A DNA stretch of 64,000 bases from Triticum aestivum (GCF_018294505.1 NC_057800.1:479756530-479820529); one strand, 5' to 3'. Shown: positions 1 to 11,536, counted from the first letter of the stretch. The notes: generated by a model from the sequence alone, not told the origin. Numbers and translations are program-made.

Positions 1-3000
1 CCGTTCTGAGCCCAGACACACTTGCACGCGCCCGCGGCATGTCCGAAATAGTATTTTATAAGTGGCGGAAAATATTCTCGGAATGGGATGAAAGTTGGCA
101 TGTGGTGTTGTTTTGTTGTTAGTAGGTCGCCTGCCAAGTTTCATCGCATTCGGAGCTCGTTTGATAGCCCAACCATTAAACTATAGCGGCATTATAGCCG
201 GTCTAACGTCGGACGTTTTCGGTCTCCGGAAACAGTCGCCGGGCCTCCCTCTCTTCTCTTCTCTCAGCTCGAGTCCGTCTACACAGCTCACGACCTACCG
301 CCAGGCCCAACCAAACCCTCTCTCGTCAGCCCGCAGACCTCCTCGCGCGCGTCCGAAAGTTGTCCCGGACCCGACCCGGACAGTCGTCACCGTTGGATCC
401 GGATCATCCCCAAACGTCTACAAAACGTCTCTGTTTTGTTAATTGGGCTCCCTAGCTATTTTATCTGCAATCGTCCGATTGCGATCGTAGGGACGAGGTA
501 GCCCCTATCCAAAAATCCATATGCCATATATAATGACCAACCCTAACTTTTAGGGAGTTTGTCCCATCAATCCCCTCGCAGCGCCGCCACCTCCCCCACC
601 TAACTCCACTCGGTTTTCCGTGCGTGGCCAATCAAGAGCGAAGCTCCTCCCTGCCTCGATCTGGATTGAGAGGAGCGCCGAGTCGTGTGCCCTGCTCCTC
701 CCGCGAAGCCCCAGCAACCGCCTTCGTTCCGGCCATCCACATCGCCGGCGCACTCAGCAGATGAGCCCCGCCGGCCCTCCCTTGCCTCCTCGACTCGCCC
801 TTTTCTCTCTATGCCTCCCTGACCTTCTCTTCCTCTCTTGATACTGCAGCAGCAGGAGTTTCTGCCGCCGGATCTCTCCACCGCCTCGCCGTCCAGGACC
901 CCGCTGGCCTCCCCTTTCTTCTACTGCGGGAAGAGGACGATGCTCCAGCCACGCCACGTTCGTCGTCGTCGCCCTGTCAAGTTCCTCGTCGGAGCACCGC
1001 TCGTTCTTCTGCTCCGAGTGACGGGTCGAGGACGCACGCACCTAGCCGCCCGACCCACTACCCTCAGAACGGAGCTCCCCCGCCATCGAGCCTTGGATCC
1101 GGCCGATCCCTACCTCGCCTCGCCGCTGCTCTGCCTTCGCGCGCCGACCTGCAAGACCCACAGCCGCCGCGCCTTCTTCCTCTATTCTGTTCGAGCCATG
1201 GAGACGAGCGCGTGCATGCATCCTCTACATCGCGGTGCTGCGCCACTGCACGCCCGTTGACTCCGCCCGAGCCGCTGCCTCGCTTGCGCGGCCCAGGATC
1301 CAGTCGCAGCGCTCCGAGGCCCAGCACCGGCCTGCCTTTGCCCTCCAGATCTGGGCCGAAGCCCATGGTAAGGCCCAGTGAAGCCTCTGTTGTTTTTTTC
1401 TTTCTGTAGACCCAGTTTGCTTCAGATTCGGCTCGATAGGGTTTTTTCCCTGTTCTGCGATTTTGTTCTTTTTTCCAGAGGCAGCAGATTTGCAGGAAAC
1501 CCCCTAGACAACATGCATATAATAACTTACAATTGGTGCATCGGATTAAAATGAATTATATGGGAAAAATGCTTAGAATTTTGTGTAGATTAATAATATC
1601 CAACTTTCATCCATGTTTAAAATGTTTAAAATGAGGTTTGCTTATATTTGCCTATTGCCATGCTAAAATGGTTTAATTCATAACTAAATAACCGTAACTC
1701 GGAATTTAATAAATTTTATATGTAAATGGGGTAGAAAAATGCCTAGTTTAACATGATGCACTCACCTAGCATGTTTAACAACTCTAAAATTATGTTTAGG
1801 GCAGAATAGTAACAAACCTAATATATGCATATGAGGAGTTTCCGGACTTGTTGTTTTGTTGTTCCGGCCTCATTTAACCTTGCCTAGATTAGATAGTTTC
1901 ATCATGCTTCCCCTCTTGCCATGTTTAACAACATTTAATATTGTTGGGTACATAAACAAGATCAAACTAAATAACTTGTCATGGTGTTTCGTCAATATGC
2001 AACTCGCTGCATATTGAGCTCCACTTAATTTGTAGGGTTGCTTGTGCACTTTGCCATGCCATGCTTCATTAAACCGGACATGCATCATACTTGTTTGCGC
2101 ATCATGCCATGTCTATGTGGTGGTTGTTTACTATGTTGTTTGCTTCTTTCCGGTGTTGCTTCTTCGGGTTGGCTCCGGTAACGTCGTGTTTGTGAGGAAC
2201 CGTTCGACTACGTCCGTTTGTCTTCTTCATGGACTTGTTCTTTTTCCTTGCGGGATCTCAGGCAAGATGATCATACCCTCGAAATCACTACTATCTTTGC
2301 TTTGCTAGATGCTCGCTCTTTTGCTATGCCTATGCTGCGATACCTACCAGTTGCTTGTCATGCCTCCCATATTGTTGAACCAAGCCTCTAACCCACCATG
2401 TCCTAGCAAACTGTTGATTGGATATGTTACCGCTTTGCTCAGCCCCTCTTATAGCGTTGCTAGTTGCAGGTGAAGATTGGAGGCCGTTCCTTGTTGGAAT
2501 ATTTATTTACTTGTTGGGATATCACTATATATCTTATTTAATTAATGCATCTATATACTTGGTAAAGGGTGGAAGGCTCGGCCTTATGCCTGGTGTTTTG
2601 TTCCACTCTTGCCGCCCTAGTTTCCGTCATATCGGTGTTATGTTTCCGGATTTTGCGTTCCTCACGCGGTTGGGCTATAATGGGAACCCCTTGACAGTTC
2701 GCCTTAAGTAAAGCTCTTCCAGCAATGCCCAACATTGGTTTTACCATTTGCCACCTAGACCTTTTCTTTTCCCTTGGGAGTCGCGCTCCTGAGGGTCATC
2801 ATTATTTTACCCCCCGGGCCAGTGCTCCTCTGAGTGTTGGTCCACCTATCAGCTACCGGTGGCCACCAGGGGCAACTCTGGGCTGGCCTACCCGTACCTA
2901 AGACAATCTGAGTGTGCCCTGAGAAAGAGATATGTGCAGCTCCTATCGGGATTTGTCGGCACGTTCGGGCGGTGTTGCGGGTTTAGTTTTACCCTGTCGA

Positions 3001-3876
3001 AATGTCTTGTTGTACCGGGATACCGAGTCTGATCGGAACGTCTTGGGTGGAGGTCTATTCCTTCGTTGACCGTGAGAGCTTGTGATGGGCTAAGTTGGGA
3101 CACCCCTGCAGGGATTTGAACTTTCGAAAGCCGTGCCCGCGGTTATGGGCAGATGGGAATTTGTTAATGTACGGTTGTAGAAAACCTGAAGTTGACCTTA
3201 ATTAAAATGAATCAACCGCGTGTGTAACTGTGATGGTCTCTTTCCGGCGGAGTCCGGGAAGTGAACACGATTGTTGGAGTTATGCTTGATGTAGGTAGTC
3301 CAGGATCACTTCTTGACCATACTTTTATCGACCGTGCTTTGCCTTCTCTTCTCGCTCTCATTTGTGTATGTTAGCCACCATATATGCTAGTCGCTTGCTG
3401 CAGCTCCACCTCATACCTTTTACCTTACCCACAAGCTTAAATAGTCTTGATCGCGAGGGTGCGAGATTGCTGAGTCCCCGTGGCTCACAGATACTTCCAA
3501 AATCAGTTTGCAGGTGCCGATAAGTCCATGAAGATGACACAACCAAGCTCAGGAGGAGCTCGATGAAGATCTTGTCCTTTGTGTTGTTCCGTTCTAGTTG
3601 ATCAGTAGTGGAGCCCAGTTGGGGTCGATCGGGGACCTTTGTCGCATTTGGGGTTCTTCTTTTATTTTGGGTTCCGTAGTCGGACCTTGATTGTATCTGG
3701 ATGATGTAATGCTTTATTCATGTAATTGTGTGAAGTGGCGATTGTAAGCCAACTATGTATCTCTTTCCCTTATGTATTACATGGGTTGTGTGAAGATTAC
3801 ATATGCCTTCAATGCGATTATGTCTCTAAGTCGTGCCTCGACACGTGGGAGCTATAATCGCATCGAGGGTGTGACA
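1..3876 (+). mobile_element. Sukkula/Erika-like large LTR (partial, left end outside window)
   Basis: This stretch is most of one very long LTR. Its right end is a CA terminus followed three bases later by a primer binding site, so it is a 5' LTR read on the plus strand. From about 2040 to 3876 it matches, in reverse complement, the two 4.2-4.5 kb LTRs of the complete element at 43138-55384; the first 1.5 kb is more diverged but has the same layout (a tract near 120-190 resembling the start of the other LTR, a TATA box, then a GC-rich leader). The open frames at 95-1409 lie in this GC-rich leader and are not treated as genes. The TG start lies to the left of the window. The family name is an inference from LTR length and similarity to the complete copy. 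Confidence 0.72.
527..534 (+). promoter_or_regulatory. TATA box of the large LTR
   Basis: TATATAAT occurs about 500 bases into the visible LTR, just ahead of the GC-rich leader, the same relative position as the TATA-like CTATAAATATG in the two LTRs of the complete relative. It is the likely retrotransposon promoter; transcription was not tested. Confidence 0.5.
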
Positions 3877-5585
3877 AGTTGGTATCAGAGCCTTCCCCGA
3901 CCTTAGGAGCCCCCCACTGATTGATCGTTTTTAGCGGCCGAGTTGTGTCTAGAAAAATATTTTGAGTCATTTAGGAATTATATATCAGAGAGTTAGGAAT
4001 TCTTTTTACCTCCCAGTCTCCTCATCGCTCTGGTAAGGCATCTTGACATAGAGTTTTGACTCTTCTCTTCTCAAATTTCATTATTTTTTTTAGGATCACA
4101 CGGGTATCTTGGAACCGTTCCGATGGTTTTATGATGAGAACATTGTCTTGGTGCCTCCTGTCAGGGGTTTAGTGGAAGTGTCCCGGGGAGTTGAGCTCTG
4201 AGGTGTTGTCATCATAATTTTATCGTTGCAGTTCTGGAATACCTGAGTTTAGTACGCCGACATCGAAAATCTCTTTTATGCAGTTCGTTGGTGAGATAAC
4301 CTCGACGCCACCCAGTACTGGGGCGGGAGTTCGGGAGTATCGCCATAACTTGTATAACGGATGTTTTTAGAAGGTTGAGGTAGACGATTTCCGAAGGTTT
4401 CTTGGTTATGTGTTGAAGGATGGATACAGCTGGATGTAGGATTTGCTAGTTTTGGGTGAGATATTATGCTTCCCCTATATCCCCAACACCTGATTGCATA
4501 ACTGGAAAATTTCGGGAGTTTCATAGGTGGGAATTCAAGTAGCTCTTAGGATATCTTTTCGACAGATGTATGATATGAAATTGGGGTTCGACGTCTAGTG
4601 GTCCGCCTATTCACGGTCGGTTTTATAGTGGTCTCATTGTGTCTTAAAGAGTCATTGGCTATGCCGACTCGGGGACACTTCGTATGTCATGTGCACTGCC
4701 TTGTACATGATGGTGCTGTACGATCGAGCCCGTGTAGGCCCCACCACGAAAACTTCGGACGAAATCTCTATCATATGTTTGTTCCGGCTGATTCCGCAAG
4801 CAAATCCTTTGTTTTTGTTTTGAGTTGTGGTATTCGAGTTACTTCGAATTCAAATGTTGATTCCATACCTTGCCTAAGCGGTGTTATAATACTCCAATGT
4901 GAATACCAATCCTTCATGATAATCGAGATTGTCATGTCAACCCTTTTTAACCGGTGTGCTTCTCTTCAAGTGGATCCGTTCATTCTAAACATCCGCAAGA
5001 TTCAATCTCTGTTTTCTCAACGGTCTTCATTCCTCCAAGTTGCCTTTGTTTTTCCCACCCTCCCTCCCTTTGTTTTCTTCAAGGACTCAGATTTCTTAAT
5101 CAAGTACCATCTTATTGATGTGAAGCCTCTCCATTCTTTTTCTATCAATATTCTTATCCGGTGATTCTCATGAAGATACTAACGGAGCTTCTAGATCATC
5201 ATTCTTCGTTTCTTTTATCTTCTCCGGTGGTTTCAAGTCAAGCTTTGTTGATCTTACCCTTTCCTCATTTCAATGCCTTCTCATACCAGTGCACCTCATA
5301 ATAATTCACTTCTCACTATTCTTTTGTTCCGGCGTGCTCAAGCTTTCTCAAAAGGCTCGTCTTGTCATCCAAGATCCATTCAACCTAGTTCGAGGTTGTT
5401 ATCTTATTCAAGCCATTTAATTCAACCGGTGCAATATCTCTTTTCAAGTAATCGTTCAACGGTGTTTCTTTTCAGTGGGCCCTAACCCACAGGTCTTTTT
5501 CCAGGATCTTACCTGACTCTTCTTATTTTCCCGGAGCTATCCTCAAATTTCTTTTTGAAGTTTGACGTAAGAATGAGTTATCATC
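3877..5585 (+). mobile_element. Non-coding interior of the Sukkula-like element (truncated)
   Basis: This is the first half of the interior of the large-LTR element. Segments around 4430-4680, 5160-5200 and 5440-5585 match, in reverse complement, the interior of the complete relative (for example 50400-50550, 49860 and 49470-49600). No gag or pol motif is visible in any frame. The longest open frame (4598-5164) is simply open in a non-coding region and has no recognisable domain. The match stops near 5585, where unrelated Copia sequence begins, so about the last 1.8 kb of the interior and the 3' LTR are missing. Confidence 0.7.
3880..3892 (+). other. Primer binding site (initiator tRNA-Met type)
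   Basis: TGGTATCAGAGCC lies three bases after the LTR end and is the classic plant primer binding site complementary to the 3' end of initiator tRNA-Met. It fixes the orientation of this element as plus and the LTR end at 3876. Confidence 0.85.
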
Positions 5586-5795
5586 AGTCAAAATTTTGAC
5601 CTTGATCCAGATGACTCTAAATCTCAATCCGGATACATATTGAAAGTGGGAGCAATTAGCTAGAGTAGCTCTGTGCAGAGCATTGTTGACATAGAAATTT
5701 GCAAAATACTTATGGATCTAAATGTGGCAGACCCGTTGACTAAACTTCTCTCACAAGCAAAACATGATCACACCTCAGTACTCTTTGGGTGTTAA
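5586..5795 (+). pseudogene. Copia RNase H C-terminus (remnant)
   Basis: The end of a Copia polyprotein is readable up to a stop at 5793-5795: an in-frame stretch with VADPLTK, then KHDHTS, is the typical end of the RNase H domain of Angela/BARE-type elements. The same region is present on the minus strand at about 58350-58560. Everything upstream (gag, protease, integrase, reverse transcriptase) is missing because the left side joins directly to Sukkula-like sequence. Confidence 0.75.
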
Positions 5796-5935
5796 TCACA
5801 TAGCGATGTGAACTAGATTATAGACTCTAGTAAACCCTTTGTGTGTTGGTCACATGTCGATGTGAACTATGAGTGTTAATCACATGGTGATGTGAACTAT
5901 TTGTATTAAATCACATGGCGATGTGAACTAGATTA
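5793..5935 (+). repeat. Four imperfect repeats of a TCACAT...ATGTGA hairpin before the PPT
   Basis: Four copies of a unit containing TCACAT, three or four variable bases, then GATGTGAACTA lie between the end of the coding region and the polypurine tract. Each is a small inverted repeat. The same array is present in the minus-strand element at about 58200-58350, so it belongs to the family rather than to this copy. Confidence 0.75.
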
Positions 5936-5947
5936 TTGACTCTAGTG

Positions 5948-5959
5948 CAAGTGGGAGAC
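5948..5959 (+). other. Polypurine tract of Angela-type Copia
   Basis: The run CAAGTGGGAGAC lies directly before the LTR and matches the tract next to the 3' LTR of the minus-strand element. It is the expected primer site for plus-strand DNA synthesis. Confidence 0.75.
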
Positions 5960-7171
5960 TAAAGGAAATATACCCTAGAGGCAATAACAAAGTTATTATT
6001 TATTTCCTTATATCATGATAAATGTTTATTATTCATGCTAGAATTGTATTAACCGGAAACATAATACATGTGTGAATACATAGACAAACAGAGTGTCCCT
6101 AGTATGCCTCTACTTGACTAGCTCGTTGATCAAAGATGGTTATGTTTCCTAACCATAGACATGAGTTGTCATTTGATTAACGGGATCACATCATTAGGAG
6201 AATGATGTGATTGACTTGACCCATTCCGTTAGCATAACACTTGATCGTTTAGTTTGTTGCTATTGCTTTCTTCATGACTTATACATGTTCCTATGACTAT
6301 GAGATTATGCAACTCCCGTTTACCAGAGGAACACTTTGTGTGCTACCAAACATCACAACGTAACTGGGTGATTATAAAGGTGCTCTACAGGTGTCTCCAA
6401 AGGTACTTGTTGGGTTGGCGTATTTCGAGATTAGGATTTGTCACTCCGATTGTCGGAGAGGTATCTCTGGGCCCTCTCGGTAATGCACATCACTTAAGCC
6501 TTGCAAGCATTGCAACTAATGAGTTAGTTGCGGGATGATGTATTACGGAACGAGTAAAGAGACTTGCCGGTAACGAGATTGAACTAGGTATTGAGATACC
6601 GACGATCGAATCTCGGGCAAGTAACATACCAATGACAAAGGGAACAATGTATGTTGTTATGCGGTCTGACCAATAAAGATCTTTGTAGAATATGTAGGAG
6701 CCAATATGAACATCCAGGTTCCGCTATTGGTTATTGACCGGAGACGTGTCTCGGTCATGTCTACATAGTTCTCGAACCCGTAGGGTCCACACGCTTAAAG
6801 TTCGGTGACGATCGTAATTAGGGTTTTTGTGTTTTGATGTACCGAAGGTTGTCCGGAGTCCCGGATATGATCACAGACATGACGAGGAGTCTCAAAATGG
6901 TCGAGATATAAAGAGTGATATATTGGAAGCCTATATTTGGATATCGGAAACGTTCCGGGTGAAATCGGGATTTTTACCGGAGCACCGGGGGGTTACCGGA
7001 ACCCCCCGGGGGTTAATGGGCCTACATGGGCCCTAAGGGAGAAGAGGAGGGCCGGCCAGGACAGGCCGCGCGCCCCCTCCCCCTACTCCGAATAGGACAA
7101 GGAAGGAGGGGCGGCGCCCCCCTTTCCTCTTTCCCCCTTCCCCTTTCCTTCTCCAACAAGGCAAGAGGGGG

Positions 7172-7200
7172 GAGTCCTACTCCCGGTGGGAGTAGGACTC
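7172..7200 (+). repeat. Perfect 13-bp hairpin in the LTR
   Basis: Two 13-base arms (GAGTCCTACTCCC and its exact complement) are separated by three bases. The hairpin sits about 50 bases before the TATA box. Related hairpins occupy the same place in the LTRs near 12760, 28585, 56907 and 63740. Confidence 0.85.
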
Positions 7201-7248
7201 CTCCAGGCGCACCCCTAGGGCCGGCCGCACCTCCCCCTCTCCCTCCTT

Positions 7249-7254
7249 TATATA
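7249..7254 (+). promoter_or_regulatory. TATA box of Angela-type LTR
   Basis: TATATA is followed by a G-rich run, and this context is kept in every Angela-type LTR of the window (about 12838, 28662, 56852 on the minus strand and 63690 on the minus strand). It is the expected core promoter of the retrotransposon. Confidence 0.6.
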
Positions 7255-7687
7255 CGGGGGCAAGGGGGCACCCCATGACACACAAGATGATCTTCGTGAT
7301 CGTTCCTTAGCCGTGTGCGGTGCCCCCTTCCACCATATTCCACCTCGGTCATATCGTAGCGGTGCTTAGGCGAAGCCCTGTGTCAGTAGAACATCATCAC
7401 CGTCATCACGCCGCCGTGCTGACGAAACTCTCTCTCAACACTCGGCTGGATCGGAGCTCGAGGGACGTCACCGAGTTGAACGTGTGCAGAACTCGGAGGT
7501 GCCGTACGTTCGGTACTTGGATCGGTCGGATCGGGAAGACGTACGACTAGTTCCTCTACGTTGTGTCAACACTTCCGTTGCCGGTCTACGAGGGTACGTA
7601 GACAACACTCTCCCCTCTTGTTGCTATGCATCACCATGATCTTGCATGTGCGTAGGAATTTTTTTGAAATTACTACGTTCCCCAACA

Positions 7688-9210
7688 GGGACATGAGGCA
7701 CATAGCAGGGTGTATCGGAAAGGAGAAGAAAAGAAATATGATCCACTGAGAAGGTTGAGGAAGAAGGACGTGGGTAGTAAGAACAAGACTTGTCGAAAGT
7801 CACATCACGCGAAATGCGCAGACGATGACCAGCAGGATCCTAACAGAGATAGCCCTTGTGCTCATGGCTGTAGCCAAGGAAAACACACTCAACCAATTGA
7901 GCAATCAGTTTGGTGCGTTCTCGCAGGGCAAGAAGGACATAGCACACACATCCAAACATACGGAGAGTGGAGTAGTTAGGAGAACGACCAGTGGGACACT
8001 CCATAGGAACACCACCATGCAGAGCAGTCGATGGCTGAATGTTGATGAGATAGGTGGATGCAGAAATGGTCTCAGCCCAAAAGTGGGGTGGAAGGGAAAC
8101 GACAATCATCAATGCATGAGCCATCTCAAGTAGATGATGATGCTTACGTTCTGCAACGCCATTCTGAGCATGGGCACCAGGACATGAGAACTGGGCATGT
8201 GAACCCTGTTCCGCGAGAAAACCATGCAACTTCTAGGAGATAAACTCTCCAGCGGAGTCAGCACGAAAAGTATGAATAGGCGTGGAAAACTGGTTGTGAA
8301 CCATGGAAGCAAAACGTTTGTATATAGAGATAACCTCACTACAAGATTTCATGAAGTAGAGCCAAGTGTAGCGAGAGAAATCATCAATAAACAAAACATA
8401 GTAGCGATGACCACCTTCCAAATCAAAGGGAGCAGGACCCCAGACATCAGAATGAACTAAGTCAAAAGGACGCTGAGATACCAACTCACTGGTAGGATAA
8501 GGTAATTGGGTCTATTTGCCAAGTCTACAACCATTACAATGTAAAGAAACATCTCTAGAGACAGACCCTAAGAGGCCCTGATGCACTAATGATGACAAGC
8601 GAGAGCCACATATGTGACCAAGACGATGGTGCCACTACTGGAAGGACGCAGACGAGCAGGCGGCAAGAGATTGAGAACCGGCAGAAGTGGTGGCAGCGGA
8701 AGGAACATAAAGCCAGTAAACCTCCCAAAGGCCCTCTGACTCACAGCACTGGGGGCCAGCACCAACCAAAGCCTTGGTGCGACGATCTTGAATGGAGCAA
8801 GAGTCGGTATCAAGAATGACACGATAACCAGAATCAGTAAGTTGGGCAGCGGAAAAAAGATTCATGGTAAGGCGGGGAACACGTGAAACACTAGGAACAG
8901 AAAAGGATGGAGTAGAAAGAATATAACGACTAGCAACAGAAAGAGATGTGCCATCGATAGTAAGAACATTAATAGAGAATCAAGAGGTCGAAGAGAAGAC
9001 AACATGGAAGAATCAGAAGACATATGAAAGGAAGCTCCAGAGTCCAGAACCCATGAAGATGTACCTGACGGTGTAGATGCCGGTGGTGATGAAGAGGTGA
9101 AAGCAGTCACAACAACATCAGAACCTGTCGATGAAGAACCGGAGGAAACCAGAAGGCGATTAAGCTGCACAATGTCTTGGTCAGTGAGTGACGGAGTCGA
9201 TGACGACACA
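7688..9210 (-). pseudogene. Copia B protease-integrase region (broken, truncated)
   Basis: Read on the minus strand, this encodes the middle of a Copia polyprotein. The aspartic protease motif DSGA is at 9033-9044 within WVLDSGASFHMS. Downstream are a GAG-pre-integrase segment (HHRLGH, then CRLGKQ) and the integrase core with HSDVWGPAP, a DDFSRYTW stretch and the NGVAERKH motif, followed by FLGY near 7870 and the integrase C-terminal part down to 7688. In-frame stops occur near 8230 and 7840 and there are frameshifts around 8490-8860. The reading frame is cut at 7688 by the Angela-type LTR, so reverse transcriptase and RNase H are absent. This copy cannot make a working polyprotein. Confidence 0.85.
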
Positions 9211-10223
9211 GGAGTCCCACTGGAAGAGGAGCACCTCTGGTCTCATTGTTTTTGGCGACAATTAGACTCTAGGTGACCTGGCCTGGAGCGGTAGCCACAG
9301 AAGGTGTCATGGCGCGACCGGCCCTTCTCAACATAAGGAGGGCGACCCACCCCCTAAAGGTGTGGGCAGGAACGGTGGAGCTATGAGACGAGTAGACAAC
9401 ATAGGAGCTCGGGCAGCCAACATTGAAGGAACCGCAAGCAATCCAGCTGAACGAAGGCGGGTCTCCTTAGCACGAAGCTTAACAAGAACCTCCGACATAG
9501 TAACACAGCCACAAGCAAGCAAGTGAGCACGTCGAGGCTCAAACTCAGAGCGAAGGCGATATAAGAACTCATGGACACGCTAAAACTCCAAGTCAGACCG
9601 CATAGTCTGGCAGTAGTGGCAAGCTCCACAAACAACGGACCAAAGGGAGTCAAGCTGGAGCCAGATGGTAGACGTCTGTGTGTAGAACTCGTCAATAGAA
9701 GAGTCACCCTGCTGAAGAGCGTGCTCCTGAGGCACCACAGATAAGTAGAGAGCATCACCAGAGGGCTGATAGCTCTGACAGAGATAAGACCACATGGCTG
9801 CAAAGTGCTGAGGCCCATGAACTCAGAGGCAACCTGAGGGAGGACACTCACAGTAAGAACAGCAGCAGCAAGAGCATCATCATTGCACCACTGAGTGTAA
9901 GCAGATAGATCATCTCGGTAGGCAGAAAGAGCATCTGAATAAGTTGACATCTGCTGATCATAAGCATCAACCGTGACATCATCAAGAGCCTTGGATGCAT
10001 TCCGATCAGCCTGAGAAGCATCAGCAGCAAGAACCGACGGTACTGGTGGGGTAGGAGCCACGAGAGCAACAGGACATGGTGGATAGGGGACCTCGCTGGA
10101 GAGAACACCCCACAGAAGAAGACCACGCATATGGATACGTATAAAACCCACAAACTCGGCATAGTTGGTGCCATCGAAGATCACTGAGCACCGAGGAACG
10201 GCTACATAGCCCGAAGAAGACAT
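9211..10223 (-). pseudogene. Copia B gag (broken)
   Basis: An ATG at 10221-10223 starts a Gag protein of the UBN2 (Copia-type) class, beginning MSSSGYVAVPRC and containing an FDGTNYAEF motif typical of Copia Gag N-termini. The frame shifts near 9790 and again before the nucleocapsid. The zinc knuckle near 9250-9300 reads CGYRSRPGHLESNC, so the second cysteine of the CCHC motif is replaced by arginine. A proline- and glycine-rich GC leader of about 530 bases separates the start from the primer binding site. Confidence 0.8.
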
Positions 10224-10756
10224 GAGGAGCTCTCTGTTTTTAAGTCAACTGCTACTGTAGGCCCGATCTGGATCGGGCAGACCCGCTCACGAGGGGATTG
10301 AGTGGGGGACCGAGCGAGCAAAGGGGATCAACGACTCACGAGGGGCTCGAGCGGAGGAACGAGCGGACGGGATGGCCAGCGACAGCGGCGGAAGAGGGAG
10401 CTGGAGCAGCCGGCCTGAGAGAAAATTACAGTGGAAGCTGCGGATCCGGCCAGGGACAAGGCTGGAGTGGCCCGACGGGGTGGCTGGCGGCCGCGGCCAG
10501 ACGAGGCAGCCGGCTGCGGTAGCCGGAGGGAGCGGTTGGAGACTACATCGGCCGGACGGGGCTGAGACGGCAGCGGCCGAGCGGCGTCGGCGGCCGGACG
10601 GGGTAGCAGCTACAGGCAGGAGGGAGGAGCCGGACGGGGCAGTAGCTGCAGGCAGGAGGGAGGATATGGCCGGAGACAGCCTGCAGCGGCCGGAGATGGG
10701 CAGGCTAGGAATGAGGCGCATGGAGTTGCATCATGCAAGAGGAAGAGGCTAGCCTA

Positions 10757-10769
10757 GCATCTGATACCA
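10757..10769 (-). other. Primer binding site of Copia B
   Basis: On the minus strand TGGTATCAGATGC directly follows the LTR end. It matches the initiator tRNA-Met site in its first nine or ten bases and sets the orientation of Copia B. Confidence 0.8.
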
Positions 10770-10897
10770 TGTTGGATAATGAGCAACTAGTATTCACTGA
10801 GGGCCAAAGACCAATACATATACATGTGTGGTAAAGTGCAGGAAACCCCCTTATACAATGGGGATATACAGAAAAGAGAGTATATACACATCTAACA
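10770..10897 (-). mobile_element. Copia B 5' LTR (128 bp)
   Basis: This short LTR reads TGTTAGATG... to ...TATCCAACA on the minus strand and touches the primer binding site. A TATATAC box follows soon after its start. Only the 5' LTR is present in the window. LTRs this short are known in several grass Copia lineages; the family was not identified. Confidence 0.8.
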
Positions 10898-11199
10898 GAA
10901 GCAACTGTCCTTATTCAGTATTCTTTCAATGTAGATTACTTCATATATTTTCAGCTGTCTCCGAGGGCTCGAGACTTTCATGTGGTGCGCTCCAAAAATC
11001 TCATAGATATTGGCAACGCTCGAGGGTCACCATAGGAATGAATGAGGATCCAGTTGGCAGTAAAAAGAACTCCGGTGGATGCTGAATCAAGCTAGAGATG
11101 CTTATCATCTGGATTTATGTTTTTATTCATGCATAACCAAGTATTTTACATTAATGCTCATTCGATGCGATGTGTAGAGGAATATGATGCAACTCCCAA
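10898..11199. other. Unassigned 300-bp spacer between two Copia elements
   Basis: This is the DNA between Copia B and Copia A. It is not matched elsewhere in the window. A short open stretch around 10950-11085 has no recognised domain. It may be old flanking DNA or the remains of another repeat. Confidence 0.4.
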
Positions 11200-11335
11200 T
11201 GTATTGCTCTCAATGTATTGATTGGGTGCATACGCACATGTATATAGAGTACAAAGGGCAGTCATATCCTAAACTATACACAAGGAGGAAGACTTGGAGT
11301 ACAAGAATACACGTGCTAAATACATATACTCAACA
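11200..11335 (-). mobile_element. Copia A 3' LTR (about 136 bp)
   Basis: The right end (CA on the minus-strand start, plus-strand ...ATACTCAACA) adjoins a purine-rich tract on the minus strand and the end of RNase H. A matching piece lies at 17867-17919 at the other end of the element. The left limit at 11200 is chosen because TGTATTGC gives a TG...CA element of suitable size; the true limit could differ by some tens of bases. Confidence 0.62.
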
Positions 11336-11536
11336 CCCCCCCACCCCCGCAGTCGAAGCGACACTGTTGCTGACGCAGAGACTGGACCGAAACTCCTCAA
11401 AAGACGTCGTGGGCAAGCCTTTGGTAATGATATCGGCAAATTGTTGGGAGGTGGGAACGTGTAAAACACGAACATGGCCAAGAGCCACCTGATCCCGAAC
11501 AAAATGGATATCAAGCTCAATGTGCTTGGTGTGACG
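11336..11536 (-). pseudogene. Copia A RNase H C-terminal tail and polypurine tract
   Basis: On the minus strand the sequence reads TKHIELDIHFVRD, then ADIITKGLP, then EEFRSSL, the standard end of Copia RNase H. A GGGGGTGGGGGG-like purine tract precedes the LTR. The preceding part of the domain lies at 13268-13671 on the far side of an inserted Angela-type LTR. Confidence 0.88.

Larger units (their letters stand above)
5960..7687 (+). mobile_element. Angela/BARE1-type Copia 3' LTR
   Basis: A full-length LTR of 1728 bases begins with TAAAGGAAATATACCC (the usual TG is mutated to TA) and ends in CCCCAACA. It follows a polypurine tract, so it is a 3' LTR on the plus strand. It contains the family's hairpin at 7172-7200 and a TATA box at 7249-7254. 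To its right is Copia B, to its left a short piece of its own interior and then Sukkula-like DNA, so the original insertion has lost its 5' part. Subfamily (Angela, WIS, Claudia or other) is not resolved. Confidence 0.88.

Noticed and set aside
95..1409. Several overlapping GC-rich open frames on both strands
   Set aside because: They lie in the leader of a long LTR, have no domain, and similar open stretches appear in the same place of the other large LTRs in different frames.
4598..5164. 188-residue open frame on the plus strand
   Set aside because: It lies in the non-coding LARD interior, and the matching region of the complete LARD (49870-50480) has no equivalent open frame.
7026..7310. 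Pro/Gly-rich open frames around 7.0-7.3 kb
   Set aside because: They overlap the LTR hairpin and TATA region and recur in all LTR copies with stops and shifts.
10272..10752. GC-rich open frames on both strands next to the Copia B LTR
   Set aside because: They occupy the leader between primer binding site and gag and have no recognisable domain.
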